From positions 1-39,586 of the forward strand of contig DUQV01000019.1 of NCBI GenBank assembly GCA_012837605.1: a stretch of DNA of 39,586 nucleotides. The letters are read 5' to 3'. Below, in pieces: positions 9,479 to 19,603 of this stretch (the first letter of the stretch is position 1; each line of letters begins with the position of its first letter). The DNA is from Clostridiales bacterium. GTDB lineage: Bacteria > Bacillota > Clostridia > Lachnospirales > Lachnospiraceae. The notes below the pieces were generated by a model, which was not told the DNA's origin, did no database searches, and was given only the letters and a program-made list of their open reading frames with translations. The position numbers and the translations under genes were made by a program.

Positions 9479-10297
9479 TTACTTTCTTCTTCTGTATTTA
9501 ATTTCACCTATTTGGTTCTTCTCATACATCTCAGCCTCATCATTCTCTATAACCTCATTTGCCAGCTGTCTGTAACCTTCTGCCCCGGCTGATTTGGAAT
9601 CATATAGGTTTATGGGAAGTCCATGGCTTGGAGCCTCTGCCAAGCGGACATTTCTTGGTATAATTGTCTTGTATATGTTTTGTTTTAAGTTTTCTTTTAC
9701 ATTTTCAACAACCTGTAATGAAAGATTTGTCCGTGCATCAAACATTGTAAATACTACACCTTCCATCTCCAAGGTTGGATTTAGCCTTTTCTTAACAAGA
9801 TTTATTGTATGAATAAGCTGAGTTAATCCCTCTAAAGCATAGAATTCGCATTGAATAGGAACCAAAACCGTATCAGCAGTTGTCATTGCATTGACAGTAA
9901 GCGTATTTAATGAGGGCGGACAATCTATAATTATATAATCATAATAATCTCTTATAGGCTCAACGTGACTCTTTAATATGTACTCTCTGTCAGGAATTCC
10001 AATTAGCTCAATCTCAGCACCTGCCAAATTAACATTTGACGGTAGCAAATCGAGATTGTCTATTTCAGTATGTATAAGACAGTCATGTAAAGAGCATTCT
10101 CCAATCATCATCTGATATATCGTCTTGTCCAATTTGTTCTTGTTTATTCCCAGCCCGCTCGTGGTATTGCCCTGTGGGTCAATATCAATGGTAAGAACCT
10201 TCCTTTTTCTTTCGGCTAGGCAAGCTGACAAATTAATAGCAGTAGTTGTCTTCCCTACTCCGCCTTTTTGATTGGCTATTGCAATTACTCTTGCCAT
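9479..10297 (-). CDS. parA: Chromosome-partitioning ATPase ParA/Soj
   Basis: MARVIAIANQKGGVGKTTTAINLSACLA deviant Walker A; DYIIIDCPPSLN Walker B. Confidence 0.96.
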   Translation of the reverse strand: MARVIAIANQKGGVGKTTTAINLSACLAERKRKVLTIDIDPQGNTTSGLGINKNKLDKTIYQMMIGECSLHDCLIHTEIDNLDLLPSNVNLAGAEIELIGIPDREYILKSHVEPIRDYYDYIIIDCPPSLNTLTVNAMTTADTVLVPIQCEFYALEGLTQLIHTINLVKKRLNPTLEMEGVVFTMFDARTNLSLQVVENVKENLKQNIYKTIIPRNVRLAEAPSHGLPINLYDSKSAGAEGYRQLANEVIENDEAEMYEKNQIGEIKYRRRK

Positions 10298-10417
10298 GCT
10301 GATACTGTCCTCCTATTATTGATTATTTCATGTTGTTATGTTTATTATATCATTATTAATCCCATATATCTACATACATATATGATAATTTTGGACTACC
10401 AGAAGCAAAAAAAGAAA

Positions 10418-10433
10418 TGTTTCACGTGAAACA
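10418..10433. promoter_or_regulatory. parS site upstream of parA
   Basis: Exact TGTTTCACGTGAAACA, extended palindrome AAATGTTTCACGTGAAACATTT. Confidence 0.95.
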
Positions 10434-10475
10434 TTTCATTATATGCATAGTAATTGCTTTCATTAGATGTTTGAA

Positions 10476-11129
10476 TCAGAACACATCAACCAAGTTATGC
10501 TTTATGGCATAAACTGCTGCCTGAGTTCTATCTGAAACATTAATCTTCTTAAATATATTGGAAACATGGTTCTTTACTGTTTTTTCGCTAATATTAAGGG
10601 TATATGCAATCTCTTTGTTGAACAGCCCTTCTGCAAGAAGCTTAAGCACCTCAATTTCTCTTTTCGTCAGTGAATCCCTATGTCTTTTTGTTTTTAGGGA
10701 TCTGTCCTCTAAGCGCCTTCTTAACAGTGGTGTCAATTCCGGTTGAATAAAAGTATCGCCACTGTTGATGGATAATATAGCTTTCTTCAAGACCGTTGAA
10801 TCCGAGTCCTTTAATACATAGCCCTCTACGCCTATTTCCACGGCTCTCATAAGATATTCAACCTCGTTATGAATTGTCAGAATTAATATTTTAACATCTG
10901 TCTTTTTTTCCCGTAAATGCTGAAGTACCTGTAAACCGTTCATATTTGGCATATTGATATCCAGTAAAAGGACGTCAGTTTTATTCTCATCTAATACGTC
11001 TATACATTCTCTTCCGCTTCCGGCTTCTGCATTTACCTTAATATCTCCGTCAAGCTCTAAAATTTGCTTAATGCCCTCTCTTACTATTGAATGGTCATCC
11101 ACTATCATTACGTTAATTGGTCTCTTCAT
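10476..11129 (-). CDS. NarL/DegU-family response regulator
   Basis: Receiver domain (VMIVDDHSIVREGI, LLLDINMPNMNG) and LuxR HTH (LTKREIEVLKLLAEGLFNKEIAYTLNISEKTVKNHVSNIFKKI). Confidence 0.93.
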   Translation of the reverse strand: MKRPINVMIVDDHSIVREGIKQILELDGDIKVNAEAGSGRECIDVLDENKTDVLLLDINMPNMNGLQVLQHLREKKTDVKILILTIHNEVEYLMRAVEIGVEGYVLKDSDSTVLKKAILSINSGDTFIQPELTPLLRRRLEDRSLKTKRHRDSLTKREIEVLKLLAEGLFNKEIAYTLNISEKTVKNHVSNIFKKINVSDRTQAAVYAIKHNLVDVF

Positions 11130-11140
11130 TTTTATCACCT

Positions 11141-12160
11141 TCATTCTCCACTCTTCGTAATAGGTATAGAAATGGTTACAATTGTCCCTTTATTTAAGGT
11201 TGATTTTATGTTCATTGTCCCGGACAACAGATATACCCGTTCCTTCATTATAGATAATCCATAGCCGGAATAATCAGATGTCGCATGTTCCTTTTTGCCA
11301 TCTGCCTCAAAGCCCTTTCCATCATCGGCAATTGAAGCTTTAATATATTTCTCCTCATATTCTATATCTATATCTATAGTTTTGGCATTCGCATGCTTTA
11401 TTGCATTGTTACATGCTTCCTGTATCATTCTAAATAACGATAACTTTATAACTGGCAATATGTCGTGTTCCTCTTTATTATAGGTTAGATTAATTTTAAT
11501 ATCATGATTCATCATTAACTGACTAATATATCTGTCTATAGTTGTTATAAGACCCAAATCGTCCAATGACATAGGTTTAAGATTATATATGATTTCCCTA
11601 ATCTCATTAATAACCGATTTGATGGTATTTGACATGGTATTAAGTTCCAGCTTGGCACGGACGGGATCCATATCTATCAGTCTTAAACATAGTTCACATT
11701 TGTGTATCAGGCTTGTCAGATTCTGTACAGTCGAATCATGAAGGTCTCTGGCTATTCTTTGCCTGTCCTGTTCCTGTATCTCTAATATATTAATGCCAAT
11801 ATTTAGATGGGGGTTTTCCTGATTTATAATAGCCCTTTTTATTCCCATTAAATGGCAGACGTGGTCATTTACTTTCTTTTCTTCTTTTTCTATTTCTATA
11901 ATCTTCTGCTTAATATTATTTAATTCCGTATAATAATCCTCTGTCATATAATCCTTGCTGTTAGGTGAGAAAAGATTCGAGCTTTGCTTTTCTATTTGAC
12001 TGATTGTTTGAATAACAGCTTCCTTCTCGTAAATTTCATTCATGTAATCTTTTTTCTTTTGCATAATTTGTTCTAGTCTGTCCTCATTGTCTTTTATTAG
12101 TTTAATAATAAACTGCTTTAAATCTTCTGAAATATTTTCAGCTTTATTACTGTTATACAT
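11141..12160 (-). CDS. DegS-type cytosolic sensor histidine kinase
   Basis: ARDLHDSTVQNLTSLIHKCE (HisKA_3 H-box), IQEACNNAIKHANA, DDGKGF; no hydrophobic TM segment; its stop overlaps the start region of the response regulator. Confidence 0.9.
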   Translation of the reverse strand: MYNSNKAENISEDLKQFIIKLIKDNEDRLEQIMQKKKDYMNEIYEKEAVIQTISQIEKQSSNLFSPNSKDYMTEDYYTELNNIKQKIIEIEKEEKKVNDHVCHLMGIKRAIINQENPHLNIGINILEIQEQDRQRIARDLHDSTVQNLTSLIHKCELCLRLIDMDPVRAKLELNTMSNTIKSVINEIREIIYNLKPMSLDDLGLITTIDRYISQLMMNHDIKINLTYNKEEHDILPVIKLSLFRMIQEACNNAIKHANAKTIDIDIEYEEKYIKASIADDGKGFEADGKKEHATSDYSGYGLSIMKERVYLLSGTMNIKSTLNKGTIVTISIPITKSGE

Positions 12161-12334
12161 TTTTGCCTTCCCTTCATTATTAGAAAACCATATTTATCCT
12201 ACATGAAGAGTAAATTATACCAAGCGTTCCAGATATAGTACTTATATTAATATAATATAACAGTTCTTTAGGTTTTAAAAGTCTTATTTTATAATATTTC
12301 ATATCTTTGTGTTGTTTTTGGCAAAATGTACAAT

Positions 12335-13063
12335 TTACAAAGGTTCTTTTGATGGCTTCCCTGCTGACCTGGGATATTTATTAGGAGTATGGCCTGTCTT
12401 CTCAATAAGAATTAGGGATCTTTTTATATCTGTATGTGGAATGTCGAATTCTTCATATCGTGTAACTGTCCCTCCCAGAAGCTTTATCGCATGCTCTGCT
12501 TCCTTTAGCTCTTCGGATATATTGCCGGATTTATAGGATATGAATCTTCCTCCGACTTTTATAAATGGTATGCAGTATTCAGAAAGGGTGGAAAGCCTTG
12601 CCACTGCCCTTGAAGTACAGATGTCAAAGGCTTCCCTATATTCGGGTTTCTTTCCGAATTCTTCTGCTCTTGCGTGAACGGCATTGATTTTGCTAAGCTC
12701 AAGCTTTTCAATTACTTCATCCAGAAATCTTATTCTTTTATTCAATGAATCCATGAGCACCATCTTCGTATCCGGAAATGCAATCTTAATAGGAATTCCC
12801 GGCAGACCTGCACCGGAGCCAAGATCAAGGATTGTCTCATCTGTCGGATGAAACAACTTAACTATAGTCAGACTGTCTATGAAATGCTTATATATTACCT
12901 CGGAAAACTCTGTAATGGCAGTCAGATTCATGACTTTGTTCTTCTCAATCATTAATTCATAATAGTATATGAATTGTCCAATCTGAGCATCATTAAGCTT
13001 TATGTTAAGCTCTTCCAAGGCTTTTGTGAATTTTTGGGTTTCTTGACTCCTGTCGTGCTTCAT
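12335..13063 (-). CDS. rsmG: 16S rRNA (guanine(527)-N7)-methyltransferase
   Basis: ILDLGSGAGLPGIPIKIAFPDTKMVLMDSLNKRIRFL; synteny with mnmG. ATG at 13063 preferred over GTG at 13135. Confidence 0.93.
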   Translation of the reverse strand: MKHDRSQETQKFTKALEELNIKLNDAQIGQFIYYYELMIEKNKVMNLTAITEFSEVIYKHFIDSLTIVKLFHPTDETILDLGSGAGLPGIPIKIAFPDTKMVLMDSLNKRIRFLDEVIEKLELSKINAVHARAEEFGKKPEYREAFDICTSRAVARLSTLSEYCIPFIKVGGRFISYKSGNISEELKEAEHAIKLLGGTVTRYEEFDIPHTDIKRSLILIEKTGHTPNKYPRSAGKPSKEPL

Positions 13064-13204
13064 ATTTATTATACCTTTCGGAATCTCCTTTACTGCTGCC
13101 TGCTTTCTTTTTTCAGCATTTGATTTTGTTTTCACTGTTTATAAGCGAACCTTCATTGATGCCGGTTCTTTTCTGCTTTATTGTGTTCTGCTGGAATTTA
13201 TTTT

Positions 13205-13335
13205 GTGGCGATACATTATTTGTGGTGCATTTTACAGCAACACATTTTACTGCGATACATTTTCCCGTATCGCTTTTTCCTGCGATGTTTTGTTAAGGTG
13301 TGTTTTGCTTTAGAGCATCTTTCTGCGACGCATTA
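13205..13335. repeat. Degenerate short tandem-like repeat (~15 bp period), unit near TGCGATACATTTTAC
   Basis: Units read: gcgatacattatttg / gtggtgcattttaca / gcaacacattttact / gcgatacattttccc / ...gcgatgttttgttaa / ggtgtgttttgcttt / ...gcgacgcattataat. Confidence 0.55.
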
Positions 13336-15203
13336 TAATTCATCAGATATACCATAAGCACGGATATGTCGGCAGGCGATACCCCCGATATTCTGGATGC
13401 CTGTCCGATAGATGCCGGTCTGAACTTTTGAAGCTTCTGTCTTGCTTCAAGTCTTAATCCCGATATGGAGCTGTAATCAAGCTCCTCCGGTATCTTTTTG
13501 TTTTCCATCTTCTTATGCTGTTCTACCTGCCTTAGCTGTCTTGCTATATAGCCTTCATACTTTATATTAATATTAACCTGTTCAATTACATCTTCCGGCA
13601 GGCTCACTCTGTTTGGATCTATGCTCTCAAGCATCTCATAATTAAGCTCCGGCCTTTTTATTAACTCTGCCAATGTGGTTGCCGTTGTCAGCGGAGCACT
13701 GTTGAGACTCTTTAATAATTCCTGAACCTTGCTGCCGGCACCGATTACTGTGTTTTTAAGCCTCTTTATCTCTTCGTAGATGCGTTTTTCTTTATTAAGA
13801 ACCGCTTGATATCTTTCCTCATCAATTAATCCAACCTGATAGCCTATTTTCGTTAATCTCAGATCTGCGTTGTCCTGTCTTAAAAGCAGTCTGTATTCTG
13901 CCCTGGATGTCATCATGCGATACGGTTCTTTGGTTTCTTTCGTAATCAGGTCATCTATCAGTACCCCGATATAAGCCTGAGAACGGCCAAGGACAACCGG
14001 TTCCCTGTTAAGCAGCTTCATGGCTGCATTTATTCCTGCTATAAGTCCCTGAGCTGCAGCCTCCTCATATCCGGAGCTTCCGTTTATTTGACCTGCAAAG
14101 AACAGTCCTTCGATGCTTTTGAGTTCAAGTGTAGGCTTTAGTTGTGCCGGATTGATGCAGTCATACTCGATTGCATATGCATTTCTGACAATGTGTGCAT
14201 TTTCAAGCCCCGGTACGGATCGATACATCTGCACCTGAACATCCTCAGGAAGAGAGCTGGACATTCCTGATATATACATCTCGTTCGTATAATTTCCCTC
14301 TGGCTCTATGAATACCTGATGTCTGTCCTTATCTGCAAACTTCACTACCTTATCCTCAATAGATGGGCAGTATCTTGTGCCGGTTCCCGTAATGGTTCCG
14401 CTAAAAAGAGGAGATCTGTCTATATTTTCCCTGATAATCTCATGGGTTTTGGGTGTGGTATACGTTAGCCAACAGGAAACCTGTTCCTTCCTGATATCCT
14501 CCGGTTTATTGGTAAAGGAGAAGGGTACTATCTTCTCATCGCCCTTTTGTTCTTCCATCTTGCTAAAATCAATGGTTCTTTTGTCTATTCTAGCCGGTGT
14601 TCCGGTCTTGAATCTGAATAATTCTATCCCCAGTCTCCTTAAGGATTCTGACAGATAAACCGCCGATGAAAGTCCGTTAGGTCCCGTCATGTGTACCGTT
14701 TCACCATAGATACATCTTGCATTCAGATAGGTTCCTGAGCATATAATAATTGCCTTGCAGGGATATATTGATCCGGCGTATGTCTTAACACCGGTAACCT
14801 TGTTATCCCCGACTAATATCTCGGCAATCTCTGCCTGCCTTAAGGTTAAATTAGAAGTATTCTCAAGAACCTTTCTCATGCTGTCCGAATACTCCTTCTT
14901 ATCCGCCTGTGCCCTCAGTGAATGCACGGCAGGACCCTTAGACAGGTTAAGCATTCTTGACTGAATATAGGTCTTGTCTATATTCTTGCCCATTTCACCG
15001 CCTAAAGCATCTATTTCTCTGACTAAGTGTCCCTTTGAGGTTCCACCGATGTTGGGATTGCAGGGCATTAAAGCTACGCTTTCCATAGAAACCGTGAAAA
15101 TAATTGTCTTTAAGTTCAGCCTTGCAGATGCAAGAGCCGCCTCACATCCTGCGTGTCCCGCTCCTATAACAGCTACGTCATATTCTTCATATACGTATGA
15201 CAT
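13293..15203 (-). CDS. mnmG: tRNA uridine-5-carboxymethylaminomethyl modification enzyme
   Basis: [26 protein letters not shown] motif; [27 protein letters not shown]. Confidence 0.97.
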   Translation of the reverse strand: MSYVYEEYDVAVIGAGHAGCEAALASARLNLKTIIFTVSMESVALMPCNPNIGGTSKGHLVREIDALGGEMGKNIDKTYIQSRMLNLSKGPAVHSLRAQADKKEYSDSMRKVLENTSNLTLRQAEIAEILVGDNKVTGVKTYAGSIYPCKAIIICSGTYLNARCIYGETVHMTGPNGLSSAVYLSESLRRLGIELFRFKTGTPARIDKRTIDFSKMEEQKGDEKIVPFSFTNKPEDIRKEQVSCWLTYTTPKTHEIIRENIDRSPLFSGTITGTGTRYCPSIEDKVVKFADKDRHQVFIEPEGNYTNEMYISGMSSSLPEDVQVQMYRSVPGLENAHIVRNAYAIEYDCINPAQLKPTLELKSIEGLFFAGQINGSSGYEEAAAQGLIAGINAAMKLLNREPVVLGRSQAYIGVLIDDLITKETKEPYRMMTSRAEYRLLLRQDNADLRLTKIGYQVGLIDEERYQAVLNKEKRIYEEIKRLKNTVIGAGSKVQELLKSLNSAPLTTATTLAELIKRPELNYEMLESIDPNRVSLPEDVIEQVNINIKYEGYIARQLRQVEQHKKMENKKIPEELDYSSISGLRLEARQKLQKFRPASIGQASRISGVSPADISVLMVYLMNYNASQKDALKQNTP

Positions 15204-15259
15204 ACTAATCCTTGCCCTTTCTATCGTAAACAAATCATAAATAATTCCTTTTATGAGTA

Positions 15260-16639
15260 TTATTTGCCCATGCAAAACTCAGCAAATATCATGTCAATTA
15301 AGTCCTCTCCAACATTCTCTCCTATGATTCTTCCAAGCTCTTCATATGCATTCATAAGATCTATTGGATATAAATCCTCCGGCATACCGCTGTCTATACT
15401 GTCTCTTACCATGTTAAGAGCCTCTAATGCATTGGTAAAAGCTTCAATATGCCTTTCATTTGTAATATATATCTCTTCGTTATGTGTTATATCTCCCTGA
15501 AAGAACATCTCCATTATTAACTGCTCCAATTCTTCTATTCCTTTATTCTCTATAAAGGATGTGTTAATAATGGGATGACTCGATTTTTTCTTAATTTCTT
15601 CCGCTGTAACCTTAGGCTCCAGATCACTTTTATTTAGTAATAATATTGCTTTTTTGTCTGTTATAAGAGAAAGAATGCTTTCATCATTATCATCAAGAGG
15701 AGTAGAAGAGTCCAGAACATATATTATAAGGTCTGCCTCCTTCGCTATCCGCATTGCTTTCTCTACTCCTATTTTTTCAACCGTATCTTCTGTCTCTCTT
15801 ATTCCTGCTGTATCTATTATATTTAAAGTTATATTATTCTCTAATATTATAGTTTCCTCTAGGGTATCTCTGGTTGTTCCCGCTATATCCGTTACAATTG
15901 CACGGTCCTCACGAACAAGTATATTCATTAGGCTGGATTTTCCTACATTCGGCTTTCCCAGTATTACCGTCTTTATTCCTTCCTTAATCAGCTTTCCGCT
16001 CTTTGATCCTTTAATAAGCCCTTTAATAATCCTACAATAATTATCCTGATGTTTATATAGCTCTTCAGAAAACCCCTCTAAGCTGATATGCTCAGGGTCG
16101 TCAAGTGCAGCCTCGATATAGGCAACATCTCTTAAGATATCTTCTCTTATGTTCCTAATAATCTCGTATTCTCTTCCTCTTAACTGTTTCAGTGAATTTT
16201 TAAGAGCTATATCGTTCTTGGCATTTATTATATCACATACTGCCTCTGCTTGAGACAAGTCAATTCTTCCATTTAGAAACGCTCTCTTCGTAAATTCACC
16301 GGGCTCGGCCAGTCTTGCTCCCTGTCTTAGAACCAGCTCAAGTATTTTTCTTGTGACTGTAATTCCTCCATGACAGTTAATCTCTGCCACATCTTCTCTT
16401 GTATAAGTAGAAGGAGCCCTCATAATTGTAACCATAACCTCATCGATAATTTCCTCGCCGTCTACTATAAAACCATAATGAATGGTATGGCTTTTCTCAC
16501 CGGATAATCTTTTTGAACTGCTCTTTGCCCGATATATTTTATCTATAATACTTAATGCCTCATCGCCGCTTATTCTTACGATACTTATTCCTCCGCTGCC
16601 TAAAGCCGTTGCAATCGCAGCAATTGTATCCGTCTTCAT
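15260..16639 (-). CDS. mnmE: tRNA modification GTPase
   Basis: [54 protein letters not shown]-terminal FAEFCMGK. Confidence 0.97.
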   Translation of the reverse strand: MKTDTIAAIATALGSGGISIVRISGDEALSIIDKIYRAKSSSKRLSGEKSHTIHYGFIVDGEEIIDEVMVTIMRAPSTYTREDVAEINCHGGITVTRKILELVLRQGARLAEPGEFTKRAFLNGRIDLSQAEAVCDIINAKNDIALKNSLKQLRGREYEIIRNIREDILRDVAYIEAALDDPEHISLEGFSEELYKHQDNYCRIIKGLIKGSKSGKLIKEGIKTVILGKPNVGKSSLMNILVREDRAIVTDIAGTTRDTLEETIILENNITLNIIDTAGIRETEDTVEKIGVEKAMRIAKEADLIIYVLDSSTPLDDNDESILSLITDKKAILLLNKSDLEPKVTAEEIKKKSSHPIINTSFIENKGIEELEQLIMEMFFQGDITHNEEIYITNERHIEAFTNALEALNMVRDSIDSGMPEDLYPIDLMNAYEELGRIIGENVGEDLIDMIFAEFCMGK

Positions 16640-16654
16640 GAGATTCCTCCTTCC

Positions 16655-16750
16655 TTAATGGTGACAGGCACCATTACAAACATATTACAATAATGTTACG
16701 TAATTATTACAAACAGTTAACGCTTTTGTAATGGTGCCTGTCACCATTAA
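16655..16750. mobile_element. Putative MITE/REP-like inverted-repeat element
   Basis: Perfect 26-bp arms TTAATGGTGACAGGCACCATTACAAA (16655..16680) and TTTGTAATGGTGCCTGTCACCATTAA (16725..16750); each arm contains the inner palindrome AATGGTG-ACAGG-CACCATT. Confidence 0.75.
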
Positions 16751-16783
16751 CGGGACTGTTTCATAACTTGGAAGCAGTCCCGT
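16750..16783 (-). terminator. Stem-loop at the jag 3' end (possible former terminator)
   Basis: ACGGGACTGTTTC-ataacttg-GAAGCAGTCCCGT (one G-U); on minus it is followed by TAATGG, not a T-run. Confidence 0.45.
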
Positions 16784-16816
16784 GTATAAGGTGTTTTCTA
16801 TGTGGTTTGAAGTTTA

Positions 16817-17551
16817 TTAGTTGTTCTTAGCCTTGCTTTCTTTATATTTTTCGTAGTCCTTTTTGTAGTCTCTACTATAATTCTTTGAATAGTCTTTGTT
16901 ATATCTGTTTGACCTGTAGTCCCGATTAGGTTTTTTATAATTTATTACAACTTTTCTGAAGGGTTCTTCTCCTTCTGAATATGTCTCAACATAAGCATCA
17001 TTTTGCAGTGCTGAATGAATTATTCTTCTCTCATAAGGATTCATTGGCTCTAAGGTAACAGAACCTCTGTTTCGCTTTACCTTATAAGCTAAGTTTTTAG
17101 CCAGATTTTCCAGTGTTTCCTTACGTCTTGCTCTGTAGTTTTCTGTGTCTAATTTTACCTTCACATACTCTTCTTTATTCTTGTTAATAACAAGACTAAC
17201 GAGATATTGAAGAGAGTCCAGTGTTTGTCCTCTTTTTCCGATTAAAACGCCCATATCGTCACCGGTTATATTTATTTCCAGCATTTCATTCTCTTCATTA
17301 TAGAATGTCTCTATCTCTGTCTTAATGTTCATAGCCGCAAATACCTTTTCAAGAAAGTTTCTTGCTTTGGTTTCTGCACTTTGCTTAAATCTAACCTTAA
17401 TTACTGCCGGCTTACTGAAAATGCCCAGAAAGCCTGAGCTTTCCTTCTCTACAACTTCATATTCCAGATTATCTATAGTAGTGCCCATTTCCAGCATTGC
17501 GTTAGTTAATGCTTCATCTACTGTCTTTGCGGAAAATTCTTTCCAATCCAT
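16817..17551 (-). CDS. jag: Jag/KhpB (SpoIIIJ-associated) RNA-binding protein, KH and R3H domains
   Basis: Jag_N MDWKEFSAKTVDEALTNA, KH GVLIGKRGQTLDSLQYL, R3H region, basic Tyr-rich tail; next to yidC. Confidence 0.95.
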   Translation of the reverse strand: MDWKEFSAKTVDEALTNAMLEMGTTIDNLEYEVVEKESSGFLGIFSKPAVIKVRFKQSAETKARNFLEKVFAAMNIKTEIETFYNEENEMLEINITGDDMGVLIGKRGQTLDSLQYLVSLVINKNKEEYVKVKLDTENYRARRKETLENLAKNLAYKVKRNRGSVTLEPMNPYERRIIHSALQNDAYVETYSEGEEPFRKVVINYKKPNRDYRSNRYNKDYSKNYSRDYKKDYEKYKESKAKNN

Positions 17552-18735
17552 TATTTCTCCCCCTTTTCAATATTCCTGTTCTTCAGAAGATTAGCTATCT
17601 CAGATATGCTTTTCGGATTGTAAGAAGCACTTTCGCTGTCTGAATTACTGTCTGTATCGTTATCTTTGCCGCTTGTGCCGATATCTGAAATGCTTTCTAA
17701 TGATTTTGTCTGCTTCTTTGCCAATTCATGTATAGAAGCTCCGCCTACTGATTCTTTCTTTTTATTCATTTTGCTCTTAGCCTTCTCCTGACTCTTTTCA
17801 ATTAATTCGTCAATATCCATACGATCCAAATGCTTATTTACAAAGAACTGCTGTATAATTGAGAATAAACTGTTTGCTATCCAATAAAGTCCAACACCTA
17901 TAGGAAGCCTCAAGCAGAAAAATCCGGACATTATAGGCATAACAACGTTCATAGATGCCATAGGATTTGGAGTATCGTCCTTTTTATCTGTCTTTATAGT
18001 TAACTGTTTACTCTGTATAAACTGTAGTCCCATTGATAATAAAGGAATTAGAACAGATATTGAATTCCATTTTGGAGTATTTGTAATACTAAGTCCAAAG
18101 AAATTATTAACCTTAATAATACTTTCAATAGCAGTATTTACCTGATTCCCCAGACCCTTATCCAAAAGCAGTCCCCATTTATTGTTATTAAATACCGCCA
18201 AGGTACTTATAACCTGATCAACTGTCTCCAGCGTAAGCTTCTCAAAATTAGCAACTATGTCCGATAATACCCCTGTGCCTGCCGTCATTATTTCATTTGC
18301 TACTACTGTATATGGCTCTCTGACAAGGCTGACATAATCAGGAATATTATTAATTACTCTATATAGTGCGAACATTATGGGCAAAGTTATTAACAAAGGC
18401 AAGCATCCGGATGTTGGACTGGCTCCATACTTCTGGTAAACCGCATGTGTTTCCACCTGCTGCTTTCTCAGCGAGGCTTCATCTTTTTTCCCTTTATATT
18501 TCTCTTGAATTTTCTGTACTTCCGGTGTAATCCTTGACTGCAGTCTGGAAAATTTCTGCTGCTTGATTGTTAAAGGAAACATTAATGTCTTTACGATAAA
18601 CGTAAATACAAAAATTGATAGTGCAATGTTTTGCACTCCAAACCAATGAAAGAATTCATAAATCAAATTCATTATTAAACCTAGTAAATATGCTATAGGA
18701 CTTAATATATTACTTAATAAAAATATAGGCTCCAA
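17551..18735 (-). CDS. yidC: Membrane protein insertase YidC/OxaA
   Basis: Membrane topology, KTLMFPLTIKQQKFSRLQSRITPEVQKIQEKYKGKKD, SPTSGCLPLLITLPIMFALYRVI. Confidence 0.95.
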   Translation of the reverse strand: MEPIFLLSNILSPIAYLLGLIMNLIYEFFHWFGVQNIALSIFVFTFIVKTLMFPLTIKQQKFSRLQSRITPEVQKIQEKYKGKKDEASLRKQQVETHAVYQKYGASPTSGCLPLLITLPIMFALYRVINNIPDYVSLVREPYTVVANEIMTAGTGVLSDIVANFEKLTLETVDQVISTLAVFNNNKWGLLLDKGLGNQVNTAIESIIKVNNFFGLSITNTPKWNSISVLIPLLSMGLQFIQSKQLTIKTDKKDDTPNPMASMNVVMPIMSGFFCLRLPIGVGLYWIANSLFSIIQQFFVNKHLDRMDIDELIEKSQEKAKSKMNKKKESVGGASIHELAKKQTKSLESISDIGTSGKDNDTDSNSDSESASYNPKSISEIANLLKNRNIEKGEK

Positions 18736-18775
18736 TTTTAATCCTCCTTAGGGCTGCTTTTTCGCCCCTGTGTTA

Positions 18776-18991
18776 TTAAGGCACCGGGTCATATCCTCCA
18801 TTATGAAAAGGATGGCATCTTAAAATACGTCTAGTTGATAAGTAGCAACCTTTAAGTACTCCATGCTTCAAAATAGCTTCCTTGGCATATGAGGAGCAGG
18901 TCGGATAATATATACAGCTAGACCTTCTTTTAAGAGGCGATATTAATTTTTGATAGAGATTTATTATAAATATCAGAACTTTACTTAACAC
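18776..18991 (-). CDS. yidD: Membrane protein insertion efficiency factor YidD
   Basis: [34 protein letters not shown]...[16 protein letters not shown]. Confidence 0.95.
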   Translation of the reverse strand: MLSKVLIFIINLYQKLISPLKRRSSCIYYPTCSSYAKEAILKHGVLKGCYLSTRRILRCHPFHNGGYDPVP

Positions 18992-19012
18992 TTTCTATAC
19001 CTTCTCAAAATC

Positions 19013-19369
19013 CTAACGGTTAGGAGTTGTATGCTTTACCAAAATACCGTGAAGTTTCATAAGGTGTAATAAAGATCCCTCAATTTCACTATAACTCTTA
19101 CCCTTGGCACCTATTCTTGCGACAACTACTATGTCCAATCCTTCTAATATTCTTTCTTCATTCAAACGATAGCTTTCTCTTATTAAACGGGTTATTCTGT
19201 GCCGTATAACGCTATTTCCTACTTTTTTACTTACAGATATTCCGAGTCTGTTTTCTTGTGTTTTGTTTCTTTTAATATACATTACAAGATTATGATTTGC
19301 ATATGATTTACCGGTACTATAGATTTCCTTAAATAATTCGTTTTTTTTGATGTTTTCTGTTTTTTTCAT
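19013..19369 (-). CDS. rnpA: Ribonuclease P protein component
   Basis: NRLGISVSKKVGNSVIRHRITRLIRESYRLNE signature; synteny. Confidence 0.94.
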   Translation of the reverse strand: MKKTENIKKNELFKEIYSTGKSYANHNLVMYIKRNKTQENRLGISVSKKVGNSVIRHRITRLIRESYRLNEERILEGLDIVVVARIGAKGKSYSEIEGSLLHLMKLHGILVKHTTPNR

Positions 19370-19429
19370 TTTCTCATAATCATCATTCTAAAGACTCATT
19401 ATTAACTGGTTACTTCTTCCTCCTGTTTA

Positions 19430-19457
19430 TAGAAGAAAAGGTCACATATATGCGACC
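19430..19457 (-). terminator. Terminator/attenuator-like hairpin between rpmH and rnpA
   Basis: On minus: GGTCGCATATATGTGACC followed by TTTTCTTCT. Confidence 0.5.
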
Positions 19458-19468
19458 CACAATAAACA

Positions 19469-19603
19469 CTAAACTGAAAGTTTCTTTCTTCCCTTTGCTC
19501 TTCTTGCAGCAAGCACCTTTCTTCCTCCTGCCGTTCTCATTCTGGCTCTAAATCCATGTACTCTGTTACGGGATTTCTTCTTCGGCTGAAATGTCATTTT
19601 CAT
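19469..19603 (-). CDS. rpmH: 50S ribosomal protein L34 (absent from the supplied ORF track)
   Basis: Minus-strand translation [44 protein letters not shown] (44 aa). Confidence 0.97.
   Translation of the reverse strand: MKMTFQPKKKSRNRVHGFRARMRTAGGRKVLAARRAKGRKKLSV

Noticed and set aside
15654-16040. 128-aa plus-strand ORF opposite mnmE
   Set aside because: Complement of the GTPase domain of MnmE; Ser/Ile-rich shadow translation.
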